The position numbers and the translations under genes are program-made. This document shows, in pieces, positions 1-11,240 of a stretch of DNA of 64,000 bases. Numbering within the stretch: position 1 is the stretch's first letter; the number at the start of each line of letters is the position of its first letter. A model generated the notes under the pieces. That model was not told the DNA's origin. It worked only from the letters and a program-made list of their open reading frames with translations, and did no database searches. The stretch comes from Cristatella mucedo (lineage: Eukaryota > Bryozoa > Phylactolaemata > Cristatellidae): NCBI GenBank assembly GCA_009760855.2, contig WPIO01000073.1:891001-955000 (forward strand). The letters run 5' to 3'.

Positions 1-453
1 AATTTTTGTATTCAAAAGACCGAGGAAATTGGTCTGGGTGGTAACTTTGGTATCTTAATTAACAGAGAGCTCCTAACGTTTTGACCACTGACTCATGCCA
101 CAGCTCTGTGGCAATCCGGATATGCCCTGGATATGTCGAGCTATTGCAACTTAAACATAGGACGAGAGCTGGTTTCAGACACGTTCAGCTATGCCTACGA
201 GAACGTAGAATGCATATGCTTGTCTGGACATGAATTTTTAAGCCAGGATGGTCGAGTTGTGCTGTCATAAATTTAATAAACAACGCGGTCAAAAGAGAGT
301 GCATAGCAACGGTGCAAATGCATTGCCCATATTTGGTAAGCATAAGCAAATAGCAACCCATCAAGAATAAGTTGTTCTTATCTGAGACCTGCGGATGTTG
401 GCTCAGCAACCGACATGTCAAGCAACAAGGAAAATTCCAATGCCACCGTGTGT

Positions 454-501
454 CCTTCTGATGAGCATCACAGTCGTCTGACTGTGGTGCTCATCAGAAG
501 G
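454..501. repeat. Near-perfect inverted repeat (hairpin)
   Basis: Two 22-nt arms (454-475 and 480-501) are reverse complements with one mismatch and are separated by only 4 nt (gtct). The bases immediately outside the arms do not pair. I cannot tell whether it is transcribed. It is shorter than a typical miRNA precursor. Confidence 0.85.
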
Positions 502-822
502 AATAGTCAGACGAACAAGAGCAAAACGTTCTTTTGACAGGCATCATTTATTGCAGGCATAATTAGGAGCATGCTCTCGAGTGCATCATGCCGGCATACT
601 AGATAAATTACCCTTGCTGGGAGCAGGAGAAGTGATTTCGGCTGGTGGGCAGAAGGTCTGCTAGAAACAGATTTAGCTTTCTTTGGGTGCTACACAAATG
701 TCACATTATTATTCTTTTAGGTAATCAAAATTTAGCTTATCCCGCTGACTTATGCTGACGGGCTGTATGCAGCTCTATTTCAGACTAGATAAGCTAGTTT
801 GAGGCGATCTGATCGTGGACCG

Positions 823-886
823 ATGAGATGACTAAGCTTATACTATGTGCTTACCAATGAAATGGCTAAGCTTATACTATGTACTT
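823..886. repeat. 34-bp tandem duplication
   Basis: A unit containing ctaagcttatactatgt occurs twice, 34 bp apart, with a few substitutions between copies. It looks like a simple local duplication. Confidence 0.7.
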
Positions 887-1394
887 TTACAAATTGTACA
901 GTATCCAATAGCTTGGGAACGAATGAAATATGGTAACAGTTTTGACACAAACGAGGGGTGGTCTGTCTGTAAGCTAAGTACTCGTAATTTTCTTCTCTAG
1001 CTAGTTCTGCTAGTTCTCCTCTAGCACCTTTTTTCTATAGATTTCAATATAATGTTTTAGCAGCAGTTTTACATATTGTATGACACAGGTTACACGAAAC
1101 GGAAATATCGAACTGAATACTGCAATACTACTACACGGTCTAACATTTGCCTGTCAGAGCACCCACGCAGAGTTACACAAGTTCATTTCTTAGCATTTCT
1201 TACTTCTTAAGCTCTTTTCCATATTCAGTACAGGCCGGGCAAGCCACCCAGTGGCCCAAGACATTTGTAAAGTGCACTTCGAGCACATAAAGGACTGCTC
1301 ATACGGGCGGAGCACATATGACTACAGCTGGCCGGTTTTAGCTCCATTTTTTCAATTTTAAACGCACCTTTAAGTGGGGGTGTTGTGGTATCAA

Positions 1395-2040
1395 TCGTTA
1401 GTGAGTTCCAGGCTTTTGGAGCATGAAAACAGAAGGCCTTAGTTAGAGGTACAACAAAGAACCATACTCAAATGAGCAGGCGGATTGACTGGAAATTATT
1501 TCAGAATTCTGACTTAAATACTTCAGAGGTAAGCCTGGGTAAGAAAATGACCTAATATAAGTGAGGGGACCTTCAAGTCGAATGCTGCTTGGTGATAGCA
1601 AGTGTAAGTCGGATGGGAGGATTTTTGGGAGTTGCAATATCCACAACAGACAAGCCTAGCTCCAGAATTTGATCCCGAAGTGCCTTATTGCACAGGCAGG
1701 AAGACCAGCGACGAGAGAATCTAGATGGGATGTCACACATGCATGAGCTAAGCTGTGAAAATCTTATTTAATCATGCTTGAATTTTGCCATCTTACATAA
1801 GTAGGCCGACTTGGCTGAGGCAACGGTGTCATTTAAAAGAGGGTCATTTTAGAATCAAACACTAGATTTCATGCACATGCTAGAGTGGATACACTGGCCA
1901 TGCCTATCATGAGAGTTTAAGCTTTCCAGTTTCTGAGCAACTCTAAGTTTGACCCTAGCTGTTGAGTTGGCCTTATCGTCATTCAGTTTTAGAAGTTAGC
2001 GTTCATCCAAGTGCAAATGCAAGCTCCAAGTGACTAAAAG
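1395..2040 (-). mobile_element. Degenerate L2/CR1-group LINE fragment (family D), antisense
   Basis: Read on the minus strand, this stretch resembles the C-terminal half of the family D reverse transcriptase ORF that is intact at 49.3-50.9 kb. Recognisable parts include the Ala-Trp/Asn-Ser-Leu region near the ORF end and the segment after the catalytic motif with its Leu-Asn-Asp-Asp-Lys stretch. Stop codons and frameshifts are frequent, so this is an old dead copy. Confidence 0.6.
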
Positions 2041-2118
2041 AGTTGAATGCGCTGAAAGGCATGGTAGGGAACAAGAAATGAATAAAGCTGTATGTCATCT
2101 GCACAGACAGGAAAGCCT

Positions 2119-2270
2119 AATAAATAATAATAAATAATTCATTTGTATAGCACCCCAAGAGAACTAAATCTCTATTCAGGCGCTTCACATGTGCCTCAGG
2201 GCTCGAGCCCACGACCTCAGCCAGACCTTGGTCGGGGCGAGCACCTTAACCGCTGGACCAACCCAGCTCT
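2119..2270 (-). mobile_element. tRNA-derived SINE, family A, copy 1 (antisense)
   Basis: On the minus strand the copy begins with a tRNA-like head carrying box-A-like tggtccagcgg and box-B-like gctcgagccc elements. It then runs into gaagcgcctgaat and a tail of ATT-type repeats. The same arrangement occurs at 3934, 15231, 24524, 24617 and 38411. The 3' part resembles the 3' end of the family D LINE. Confidence 0.8.
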
Positions 2271-3933
2271 GGATTGTGCTGGACGATTGCATTGATTGGC
2301 ACTGGGGAGTACATAAATTGCCAAAAGAGTTGGATCTCACACAGATCTTTGCAGATAGAGACACCACATTTCAAAGATGATCGCCGGATGATCGTTGGCT
2401 TCTGCAGCCACTTGCACTTGCAGCCCTTTACTCACTCTGCTGGCCACCCAGAGCCAGAGAAGCAGTAACAGGCAATGTGAGAGCTATCTACAGGACAAGA
2501 TCAGCCACCCCAGCAACTGTCAGCAAGTGCGCTAGAGCAGAGACGCTTCACCCACGAGCTAACTTCTAGTACCTTGATGTACTTGCTTGTCGATTGGGCA
2601 GAATGCTGCCAGAGTAACACGGGCACCTCTGACTCTGTACAGTGATGACCCTCCACACTGAAGGCAAGGTTAGTCGGCATGCATTCTTGCAACATCGCAG
2701 CTCTGCTCTCCTCCCTGCCACGACCCCTCTGCACTTCGTCATAGCTGAGGCTCATCTGGCTGGCCGGCTCGCTGTTATAATAGACCGTAGGCGACCTGCT
2801 AGTCTCTGCTGCTGCACGGTTCTCCAGCGGAGCACAGGGGACTGAAAGTAGCCAAGGAAAATGGCAAGCTGTTGATAGTGTGCAGCCGCAAGCCGCTCTC
2901 ACCACCTTTTATGCATTTCCATAGCACAATAAAAAGGAGCTCTGCTCTTTGACCTGCCGATGCACCTCATGCTGGCTCCTCTAGCATCGGCATCTAGTAT
3001 CTGTCGTCTTTCTTTGCGCAGCACCACCCGCCCGCAGATTTCTCTGCATTGCTGAGGCTTTGGCCAGCGACACACCCATCGAGCAAGCTGTCTGGTGTGG
3101 GCCCTTTGTGTATGCACATGTCACACATGCTGCTACTGCTACAGTCTGCTGTGTGCTGAGGTCATCTGCTCCTATCTGCTGCAATTGCAGTTGTCTGCTT
3201 CTGCATGTCTGTCTGCTGCTGCTGCTGTCTGCTGCTGCTTGCACTTATGTGGCAGCTGATGCTAAGGAAGAGCAATGGGCCCAGCATGTCTGATCAGCTG
3301 TCAGATCAGCTGACAAGACGAGCAGTGCAACCAGCGCCCATGGCTCAGGGCTTGTGGCCTAGGTAGACGCTTGCCGATTCAGCTCCGATTGGGTCTTTGG
3401 AATGCCCAAGGAGGTAGGGCTGTCAACGCTCAGCTTGCTAGCACTCAGCTGTTGGCTGCGCCTCGGTGTCCTCAGCCAGTGGTCCTTAGTGTCTTTATTC
3501 TCTCAACATGCTGTAGAGAAGGCAAATAGCTCTTCTTTCTCAATGAAGCTGATATCTAAGAACAACCAAAGCTACCACGTACGAATCAGGTTTCGATAGA
3601 GCTGAAGCTGGTGGCGCTTGTCTGCTTCCAGCCAGCCCCAAGGGGAAGTTTAGCTCTTGACCTTGCACCAGGAAAGTTCTGTTTAGGCTATGACTGATGC
3701 CGGGCACATGCAACACTCCACTATCAATTAGAGTGCCCTGCCCTATTAAGACTGATGTACAATTGAAGTACAGGCGCTCTTTATTGGCGTCGTGCTCGGT
3801 TACTGTCGGCATAGCTGTGCGTATTAGCGCCACACCTACAAGTGGCTAGCCGTGATCCAAGGCTCAGGGTTTCATCGGCATTTGTCGTAAGTCGGTAAGG
3901 GCTTGTACCGTTACGGTGTGCTATAGTTAAGCC
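2271..3933. other. No gene recognised; CTG-rich patch
   Basis: Several overlapping short ORFs occur on both strands without domain content. Between about 3120 and 3260 the + strand is rich in ctg/tgc triplets, which explains the Cys/Leu/Ala-rich translations there. I see no splice-linked exons or repeat family. Confidence 0.5.
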
Positions 3934-4076
3934 TTAATTTTTAACTCATTTGTGTAGCACCACAAGAGAACTTAATCTCTTTTGAGGCTCTTCACATATG
4001 CCACGGGGCTCGAATCCACGACCTCAGCCAGACCAGAGGCGGGAGCGAGCACCTTAACCGCTCGACCAAACCGGCT
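3934..4076 (-). mobile_element. tRNA-derived SINE, family A, copy 2 (antisense)
   Basis: This copy has the same order as the one at 2119-2270: an AT-rich tail at the low coordinate, then the LINE-like tail segment, then the tRNA-like head near 4010-4076. The box-B equivalent reads ctcgaatcc on the + strand. It has diverged from the other copies at many scattered positions. Confidence 0.8.
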
Positions 4077-7000
4077 AAAGGCCATTGGTGGGGTAGCTGC
4101 TACCACTCATTTGTGTCAATGGGTTGGCCGAGCCCTTTTTGAGGCTTAGGCTGTCTTATTTCTGAGTAACACTATATTATATTATCATATATCTAGTATG
4201 TTGATTTTATATTTAATTTATTTGAGAAAAGTTGCTACAGCCTGAGGGCGAATGTCAGCCATATGTGCTGCAAGGAAACGCAGGCAGCACGAAAATAGTT
4301 TCTATCTACGGCCATATGGGTGAACACCTAACCTCAAACAGATGGAACAAAATGTCTGCTGCACCAGCAAAAATTAATGCATGGTCATTGTCACTTTTGT
4401 TGAAATTTTTACTCGAAACCCTACTATTCCTATGCATTGACCATTCGGTTCAAATGCAACTTGTACAGCCGTACGTTTCTGCATTACGGTTGGCAATGCC
4501 AACGTCTTTTACAGGGCGATCAGAGCATTCCATACCGTCCACGGTCGTTAATTTAATATCATGGCCACCAGAAGTTCGAGGTGCTGCTTGCACTCTGCAG
4601 AAACTGTAAGAGCTGTTTCCCTCTATTGCAAGTAAACCTAGTTGTTCCCTAGAAGGTCAATGTTAGTTCAGCTTGATCGGTCGTCTTGTATACAAAAGTC
4701 TGTAAACAAGTTCATCTTCTCTCGGTGTAGGGAGTCACTTTGTCGAAAATAGAACTTCTGGCCACCAAACTTGTGTTGGTACCTTATGCTTTGCCTAACC
4801 ACCATATCCGAGCTGGCATTTCTGTTCTGTCTGCTGCCAAGATCTATCTGACTTTCGGCATTCCATCCTTGTGGCAAACGTGCTATGCTTCAGAGGGTCG
4901 TACCGAATTCTTAATACAAAATGCCAGGGTGAAGAATTTATTTTTTCACGACCACTCGTGGCCTCTCTTCCAAGCTCAGAACTACTGCATGTCAACAAGC
5001 TCCTACCTTTCTTTACCTACGTATAAGCCCTCAGTGGCTTGACGTTGACTGTGCATGTCATCGTGAAAAACGAACATTTAATAAGCATCCATAATCGCCT
5101 TCTTGCTTTAGTGTATTATCTGAGAGGGCTGAATAACCTCTGAAGTAGTTTATCTCATAATCCTCAGCAGGCTAGTGGCCACTCATCTGGAGGTCTGGAG
5201 CTTTGCAGCCCTAAGGAAACCGGCAGATTTGTGCATAGACAGCAAATTGACTTCTTTCAATTTGAGTTGCAGCTGGTACCTTTATTGATGTTCTAGATAA
5301 GGCTTACAAACCGTTAGTCGCCGGTAAGTATTGTTTGGCAACAGCTTAGCACCAGCCATTACAATGACTACTCAGCATCACTCATCACGTATGCAAATAC
5401 AAACTTATAGAAGTTGATTGTAGATACCTGTGGACACTGCATTTCGTTCGCTGCAAGCGATGTGCCTGATTGAGGCTACAAAAGCCAGTCTCATGCAATC
5501 GTTTCTGCTGCGCCAATAATTTCAGTGCAGAGTAATGCGATGGCTATGCACTAAGGTAAATTTCTGGCCAGCATGTGATGTATGACACCAAGCTTGCTGG
5601 GCCCTCCGGCTGTACTAAATGCCTCTGCCTTGAGCCTAGGTTTCGTTCGTTGAGGTCGGCTCCTTGGTCTAGAAATGTGAGGGAGCATGCTCTCCTGGGT
5701 CGTTAGCTGCCAGGTCTGGCATTTTGAGCCATCGGCTCTTCGCTGGCAAGGTTTAAATTACTGGCTGGCAGTAGCAGAAATCATTAACTGGCTAATGATA
5801 CCGACTACTGGGTCGATTGATTTGTGATTAGCGATTGAGGTGAGGCCTCTTACTCTAAAGTCACCAAGCTCAGCACGACTGGGCTAGCCCTGGCAAAAAT
5901 CAGACGACAATGTGCTGCGTGTTCCTTTGCGTTCGAGAGAGCACTTGAGCTCGATGCTTTCATCGCTGCTTTCACAGTCATCTGACCTAATTTCTGGGCC
6001 ACCCTAGAGGTAGCTCCGGCACTTCTTCCACGTGACTCGTCACGATTAGGCCGGCAACGATGAACACCGACGGTCTTTTGAGGCTCTTGTAATGAAAGAA
6101 ACTGTTTGGTTAGGATGCCTACCGACAATTCTCTAACCATAATTGGGACCCCTTCCCTCATCACAACAGCAGGAAAGTCTGAAGGGCTGCTGCTGGAGCC
6201 CGATCTGCCTTGAACTTGAATTGAAGGATCAGTACTCATCGAACCCTGCCAGCTGGCCAGCTAGCCGTAGCCTTTGCTGCTTCGGACCATTTCTAGTAGC
6301 TCTCGGTGCTTGCTGAGAATGTAAAAGGATGTAAATTGACTTGCTCGTGCGGCTTACGTTGCCCCAATCATTGCTGCTGGAGGGGCCAACTGTTGTCACT
6401 CCTGCTAACGAGCATCTTCTCCCACTGAGCTGCAGTTGTGCAGGCTAGATACACTATCGAAAGTGATCCTCGCGTTCCTGAGTCACAGCGTGACCATTTG
6501 AAAAATCCAACGCATTCAACTAAGCCTCGAAAGAATAACTAAGGAGAAAATGTTGTGCCGGTTCGATAGATTTTGATTCAGTTAATATAAGATGGCATGT
6601 TCAATGCCAAGTATCTTTGCTTGCAACGTACCTGGCAACTTCCGAAAGCTCTGGTGCGCAACGGAAGTTAAAACTAGAGTGCTCATTGTTCAGCCACTCA
6701 CTCCTTCATTAGCCCACTCCTCGGAGCTTCTATGATGGCATGCATCGGTAACAACCATGCTTCTACATTCTGCCAAAGCATCCAACATTGAAGGGCGTAG
6801 AGAGGTGAAGGTACTGCAAGTGAGCAGCTAGGTAAAACTAGTATAACGTATGCCTCTGGCTATCGTATGCAGAAAATGCAGTAGTTTATGCTTGTTTCAC
6901 CGACCACTGGATAGAAGAAAGAAGCAGCCACCGTATCGTCCTAGGATTGCCCAAGCTCAGCAAGTGGCTGGTGCTACTGGGGCAGCTCAAAGGGGTTGAG

Positions 7001-7601
7001 AGCCACCCTTTTAAAGAAGGCTGTTTCAAGGAAACAACTAAAGGAAGAGATCTAACTGTGTATGAGGTGCTCGATCAGCAGCCAGCACAGTGCACCTCGA
7101 TGTCAATAGATGCAACAAATTACTGCGATATATCACAAAACAAGCTGCAAGAAGTTAAAATGTGCCTGTTCCAAATTACATGCATCCCACAAACCTGTTC
7201 TTGAGCAACAACATTGCAAAGTTCATGGTTCACGCCCGATCCACTTGCGATCCACTCACTGTCATAGATCAGGCACTCCAATAAACATTGTGCTGTGTAA
7301 CATGCAATCTTAATTTGAGTTTCACCAAGCTTATTTGAGTGGGATTACATTTAATCGTGTATCCCAAGTCTATGATATACGATGAAATATTGGCAGTTCC
7401 AAATCATCCTAACCTCGAGGCTCATTTTATCTCTAAAATCTTCAACAGATTTGCAAGGGTCAAAAAGATTGGCTTTAACCTCATCTACTTAACAGGAGCG
7501 AACATAAGAAAAGGAGCCTTTCGGCGAATGTACAGCACCTGAATAGCGATTAAGTTGTCTTAGGATGCTATACAAATGAGCTACATATAAATTATATGAA
7601 T
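4077..7601. other. No gene recognised
   Basis: The longest open frames are 125 codons at 4232-4609 (+) and 129 codons at 5850-6239 (-). I recognise no family in either. The second has a Ser-rich start and no transmembrane segment. Neither shows convincing exon-like flanks, so I treat both as chance or relic ORFs. Confidence 0.45.
5850..6239 (-). CDS. Unrecognised 129-codon ORF, doubtful
   Basis: This is an uninterrupted minus-strand frame that starts at a Met and encodes a mixed-composition protein without signal peptide or membrane segment. It is the longest non-repetitive ORF in the first 7 kb. I do not recognise a domain, and flanking sequence gives no support for splicing. It may be chance or a fragment of an old mobile element. 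Confidence 0.15.
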   Translation of the reverse strand: MSTDPSIQVQGRSGSSSSPSDFPAVVMREGVPIMVRELSVGILTKQFLSLQEPQKTVGVHRCRPNRDESRGRSAGATSRVAQKLGQMTVKAAMKASSSSALSNAKEHAAHCRLIFARASPVVLSLVTLE

Positions 7602-7674
7602 GTGTGTGTTGGAGAGTGTGCACGTGTGTGCATGAGTGCATGTGTGTGTGTGTGTGTTCGCGCGCACGCGCGCA
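7602..7674. repeat. (GT)n / (CG)n microsatellite
   Basis: An alternating purine-pyrimidine tract of tg repeats with cacgtg and cgcgcacgcgcg interruptions. It ends exactly where homology to the family D LINE begins, so it marks the truncated 5' edge of that element. Confidence 0.85.
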
Positions 7675-8500
7675 TCTGATTTGAAGTGTGGGGTACCTCA
7701 AGGATCTGTGCTTGCTCCGGTTCTTTTCACGGTTTATACTCTCCCTCTTGCCAATGTGATTGCGAGGCATAACCTAGGCTTACACTTCTATGCAGATAAC
7801 ATTTAGTGTACCCTTGCATTGATCCCTCCCAGCCCTCCAGAACGTCGAATTATCCCAACTCACTTGATTTACGTATTGATGACGTCTGCACATGGATGGC
7901 AGCAAACTTTCTTAAATTTAATTATGATGAAACTAAATTACTAGTTACGAGCAAACCAAGTGATTCAGAAAAGGAAAGGATAACGCTCACAATCGGCTCT
8001 GCTAGCATATGTCGTGTTGAATCTGCACGAAATCTAGGTGTCATTTTCCAAAGTGACCTTTCATTCGACGACCATATCAGCTCCACAGTCAAGTCTCCCT
8101 ACTTTCAGCTGTGTAACAATAATATTGCTAAAACTCGGGCTTTTTTAGACATGGATTCCACATCTAAAATGGTCCGTGCATTTGTGACATCCCATCTCGA
8201 CTTCTGTAGCTTGCTGCTTGCTGGTCTTCCGGTCTGTGCAATCAGGCGTTTACAGTTGTTGCAAAACTCTGCAGCTATATCACAGCATTTAGTGGATCCG
8301 TGTAATTTGTCCTTTGTGTGCTTATGCACACTGACGGTGAGCATGCTGTCCCTAACCATCTTTGCATGCTGACCTAATGCATGTCACCTCAACCATGTTA
8401 TGCTTGTTGCCATTGAGTATGCTACCACTGACCATTCGACTAGGCTTCCTTTGCAGCAAATGGAAAGTGCTTAGAAAGAGATAATAATAATAATAATAAT
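7675..8500 (+). mobile_element. Truncated, inactivated family D LINE copy
   Basis: The sequence aligns with the intact family D ORF from the GVPQGS motif onward. The catalytic box is changed from YADD to YADN and is followed at once by a stop codon. The frame reopens for most of 7806-8290. Near 8276 the copy jumps from the region after the catalytic domain directly to the 3' UTR, an internal deletion of roughly 360 nt relative to the 49-51 kb copy. It ends in a (TAA)n tail at about 8483-8500. Confidence 0.85.
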
Positions 8501-8585
8501 GCACTTGATAAAGCGCGCTCAGAGAACTCAATCTCTCTCTAGATTAAGTTCTCTGAGGATGCTATACAAGTGTATTATTAGTATG
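8501..8585. repeat. Two LINE 3' ends in opposite orientation forming a hairpin
   Basis: Bases 8501-8540 match the family D 3' end on the minus strand, and 8541-8585 match the same segment on the plus strand. Arms 8520-8534 and 8541-8555 are reverse complements with one mismatch around a 6-nt loop. Confidence 0.75.
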
Positions 8586-9902
8586 GGCTTACTTGGACGA
8601 GGTACCCTTAACTTGCTCAACCAACTTAACCAACTTAGCATGCTCAAATGTTTGCAACGTTTTGTAGGTGAAGTCGAAGCCTTCAATGCGAGCCTGAACG
8701 ACGTACAGCAGGACAGGGCAATAACTTGGGCTTGGGGCCACCGTCGGAGCAGGCAGCAGAGAAGTGTATGGGGCTAAACGACTGTCCAGTCATGAGGGTT
8801 GGCCCCTCCCCAGCCAGACTGGTGTGACTACGATATATATTTCCTATGGGGGAAAGGATGTTGTGTGAGCCTGCTGCTTCTGCTATTGTAATTAGCACAG
8901 CAGCCTCGGCCACTAATGTATGCCCTACCTGCAGCAGGTGGTTCTGCAATTGACTCAGTGCAGCGCCCGGCCTTTGATGTAAGCATGTGGCCCAGCACAG
9001 ATGAACTCCCTTATCTGTGGTGAGTCAGCCAGCTCGTAAATGAACCTGCTGAGGGAATAAAGATCGAGTCTCGTTAACCGCTCACGTCCGCTCTGTGTCT
9101 CCGTGAGACTTCATAAGAATAGCCGCTACCGGAGCCACTGTTATACAACAGCCACACAAATGATGCAATTGAATAAGTAAATCTCCACTTTACTTTAGAG
9201 AGTGGTTATGGAGGCGAGGTCGAGCGGTACGTCTGCGGCAGGCAGCCTCTCGGTCTGTCCGCGGTCTGTCCGGCAGATGATCGCCATGCCAAGAAGGATG
9301 TGTAAAGGCACTCCAATTTGATTTATTATTAACAGCGTTCTAGTTTAGAATCTATTGATTTACTGGTGTGGGGACCAAAGGTGGATCTAGAATCTTCCTG
9401 TTAGGGAATTGCTGGAAAACTTGCTTTTCTGAATGACTTTCGAAAGGCTGCTAACTATCGACGACTTACAGGTTCCGATAGCAACCACTTCGTCTAAGGA
9501 CGTTAGCATTCAGCCATGTCATTTCATGCTACTCTTGCGTTAATGTGGATTTAAGTGGAGCTAAATAAGAAACATCTTGACTCTTTGGTCCCCCCTGCAA
9601 GGTCGGAAGTGGCAATCAGACTTGGATAGGCTTGAAGCTTTTTGAGCGGCTCACTTTTAGAGTTCGGATTCACGTTATTTCATCAGAAGTGGCAGCCACT
9701 TCTATAGATGGAGCTGCTGAGTGGCTGCTGACGCGAAAGCGCCTTTGAAAGCCAGCGAACAGCGCTACGTCGGTTTCCAGGTGGGAATATTCTTTTCTTT
9801 TCAAAGGCTGCTATTTCATTTTTAGGGGCACTGCACATCTATTTATTTCTAAGCGGGTCTAAAAAGGACTTGCCACGCTGGGAGCGCTCAGAGCGTAGGC
9901 TC
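8586..9902. other. No gene recognised apart from a possible LTR
   Basis: Short ORFs only. A segment at 8859-9150 has features of a solo LTR and is listed separately. The rest, including a GC-richer patch at 9200-9300, shows no domain or repeat that I recognise. Confidence 0.5.
8859..9150 (+). mobile_element. Possible solo LTR
   Basis: The stretch begins tgttgtgtg and ends atacaaca, giving a 6-bp TGTTGT...ACAACA inverted terminus as in many LTRs. An AATAAA signal at 9056-9061 is followed by about 90 nt that could be R-U5. I see no target-site duplication and no primer-binding site, and no internal LTR-element genes are near, so this is weak evidence only. Confidence 0.3.
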
Positions 9903-9975
9903 TATAATAATTATAATAATAATAATACAGCTGATAAAGCGCCCTCAGAGAAATCATTCTCTGAGGGTCTGGAGG
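9903..9975 (-). mobile_element. Family D LINE 3' tail fragment, antisense
   Basis: An AAT-repeat run (9903-9930) is followed by a segment matching the reverse complement of the family D 3' end (tctgagggcgctttatcag). Only the last few dozen bases of the element are present. Confidence 0.75.
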
Positions 9976-10439
9976 GCTGGAGTCTAACGCTCGGGGCCGA
10001 CGCTTGCGTATATAATATCGGACTACCGGGTAATCCGACCAGATAGTAGCTCTGCGGAGGGGCTCTGAGTCGCCGACCATTAGTCGCTAACCGATTCGAT
10101 GTCGATCGCCGGTTCGTGCATGCGATTCTGATCACTGTGATATCTATGGTATCTTTGGAAAACCTGACGCTTTAGTTAGCGACCGGTCATTGAAAGTGTA
10201 TGAGCATTAGCGTAGCTCAATGTATGCATCCAATTAATAATACCGTAATTCCTCCGCCAGCAGCAAACCTTGACCCGGAGCAGCGACGGCCGGAATTGCA
10301 AGGTCGGCTTGGTACGCGACTATCCAGCGGTACAATCCCAATACTGAACGAAACTCTGCCGATCTCGCGATCCTTGGTTCCCAATGCCTGTGCCTACCTG
10401 GAGTCGTGGTATCTAGCAAGCTAAGAAGAAAAATGGACA

Positions 10440-11240
10440 TTGGTTTGCAGCGTGACTCTTGCCAAGGTTCAGAGCGAATTGTTCCTTTACGACTGCCAAT
10501 ATGCGTTAAGTAGTCTAGTAAACTCTGCACTTAGTGATGCTCTGGACGAGCACGCTCCCCTAAAGGCTGTCAGCATTCGGACTCGTCGAGACACCATTTC
10601 ACTTGCCGAAAAACTAAGAAATGCACTGCATAAAGCGCATGCTTTATAAATCCTGATCGGATCGTACTTGCCCTGTTGCATTGTGTTCAGTAAGTTTTAT
10701 TTGGCGGTCAAGCTCACCCAGCAGACCGAATACTTGTGGAGTTTCGCAAAGGCCCGTTCTTGACCCGTTGCTGTTTTTCAATAACATCGAGCCCGTTGGA
10801 AAAGTGATGCCGGTCCAAGGCATTGGCCATCACTTCCATCCCGATTAGGTATAGCTTTACTTTTCATTGAAACCGTCGGACTAAGGTGCAGTGACAGTTA
10901 CGCAGAATGCCTCCCTTGCAGACATTCAATCGTGGACGTCGGCCAAATGTTCCAAGGCTAAATGATGATAAAAGTGAACTCATACCCATAGAACACCCTA
11001 AATGTGCTTCTGAACTTGGAGTCTTAGCTTTACTAATTGGCGACGCTGTCGCCGTACCGTTGTCGAGAACTTGGAATTTTAGAAATCCTCTTTGATAACT
11101 GCTTGGCGCTTATAAATTTTGCTAAAAGACCGGTTTCACAGCTAGCCGTCACTTTTGATTTGTGTCTTAGGCAAGAAATTCAGACCGCGAGCAAGCGTTT
11201 ACCCAGAGAACGACGGAAGCGAAAGCTATTGAGTATTTGC
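10440..11240 (+). mobile_element. Very degenerate L2/CR1-group LINE fragment
   Basis: Scattered pieces of a reverse transcriptase ORF appear in order across shifting frames. At 10500-10620 there is an Asp-Glu-His-Ala-Pro segment typical of the linker after the endonuclease. Near 10738 there is a relic of the GVPQGSVLGP box (read as GVSQRPVLDP). Near 10950 there is an LNDDK stretch. A remnant of the Arg-Asn-Leu-Gly segment follows. It is more diverged from the intact copy than the other fragments and may be a related, older family. Confidence 0.55.

Larger units (their letters stand above)
1..1394. other. No gene recognised; AT-rich intergenic DNA
   Basis: No open reading frame here has recognisable domain content. 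The only structured features are a near-perfect hairpin at 454-501 and a short tandem duplication near 823-886, both listed separately. The rest looks like decayed non-coding DNA. Confidence 0.6.
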
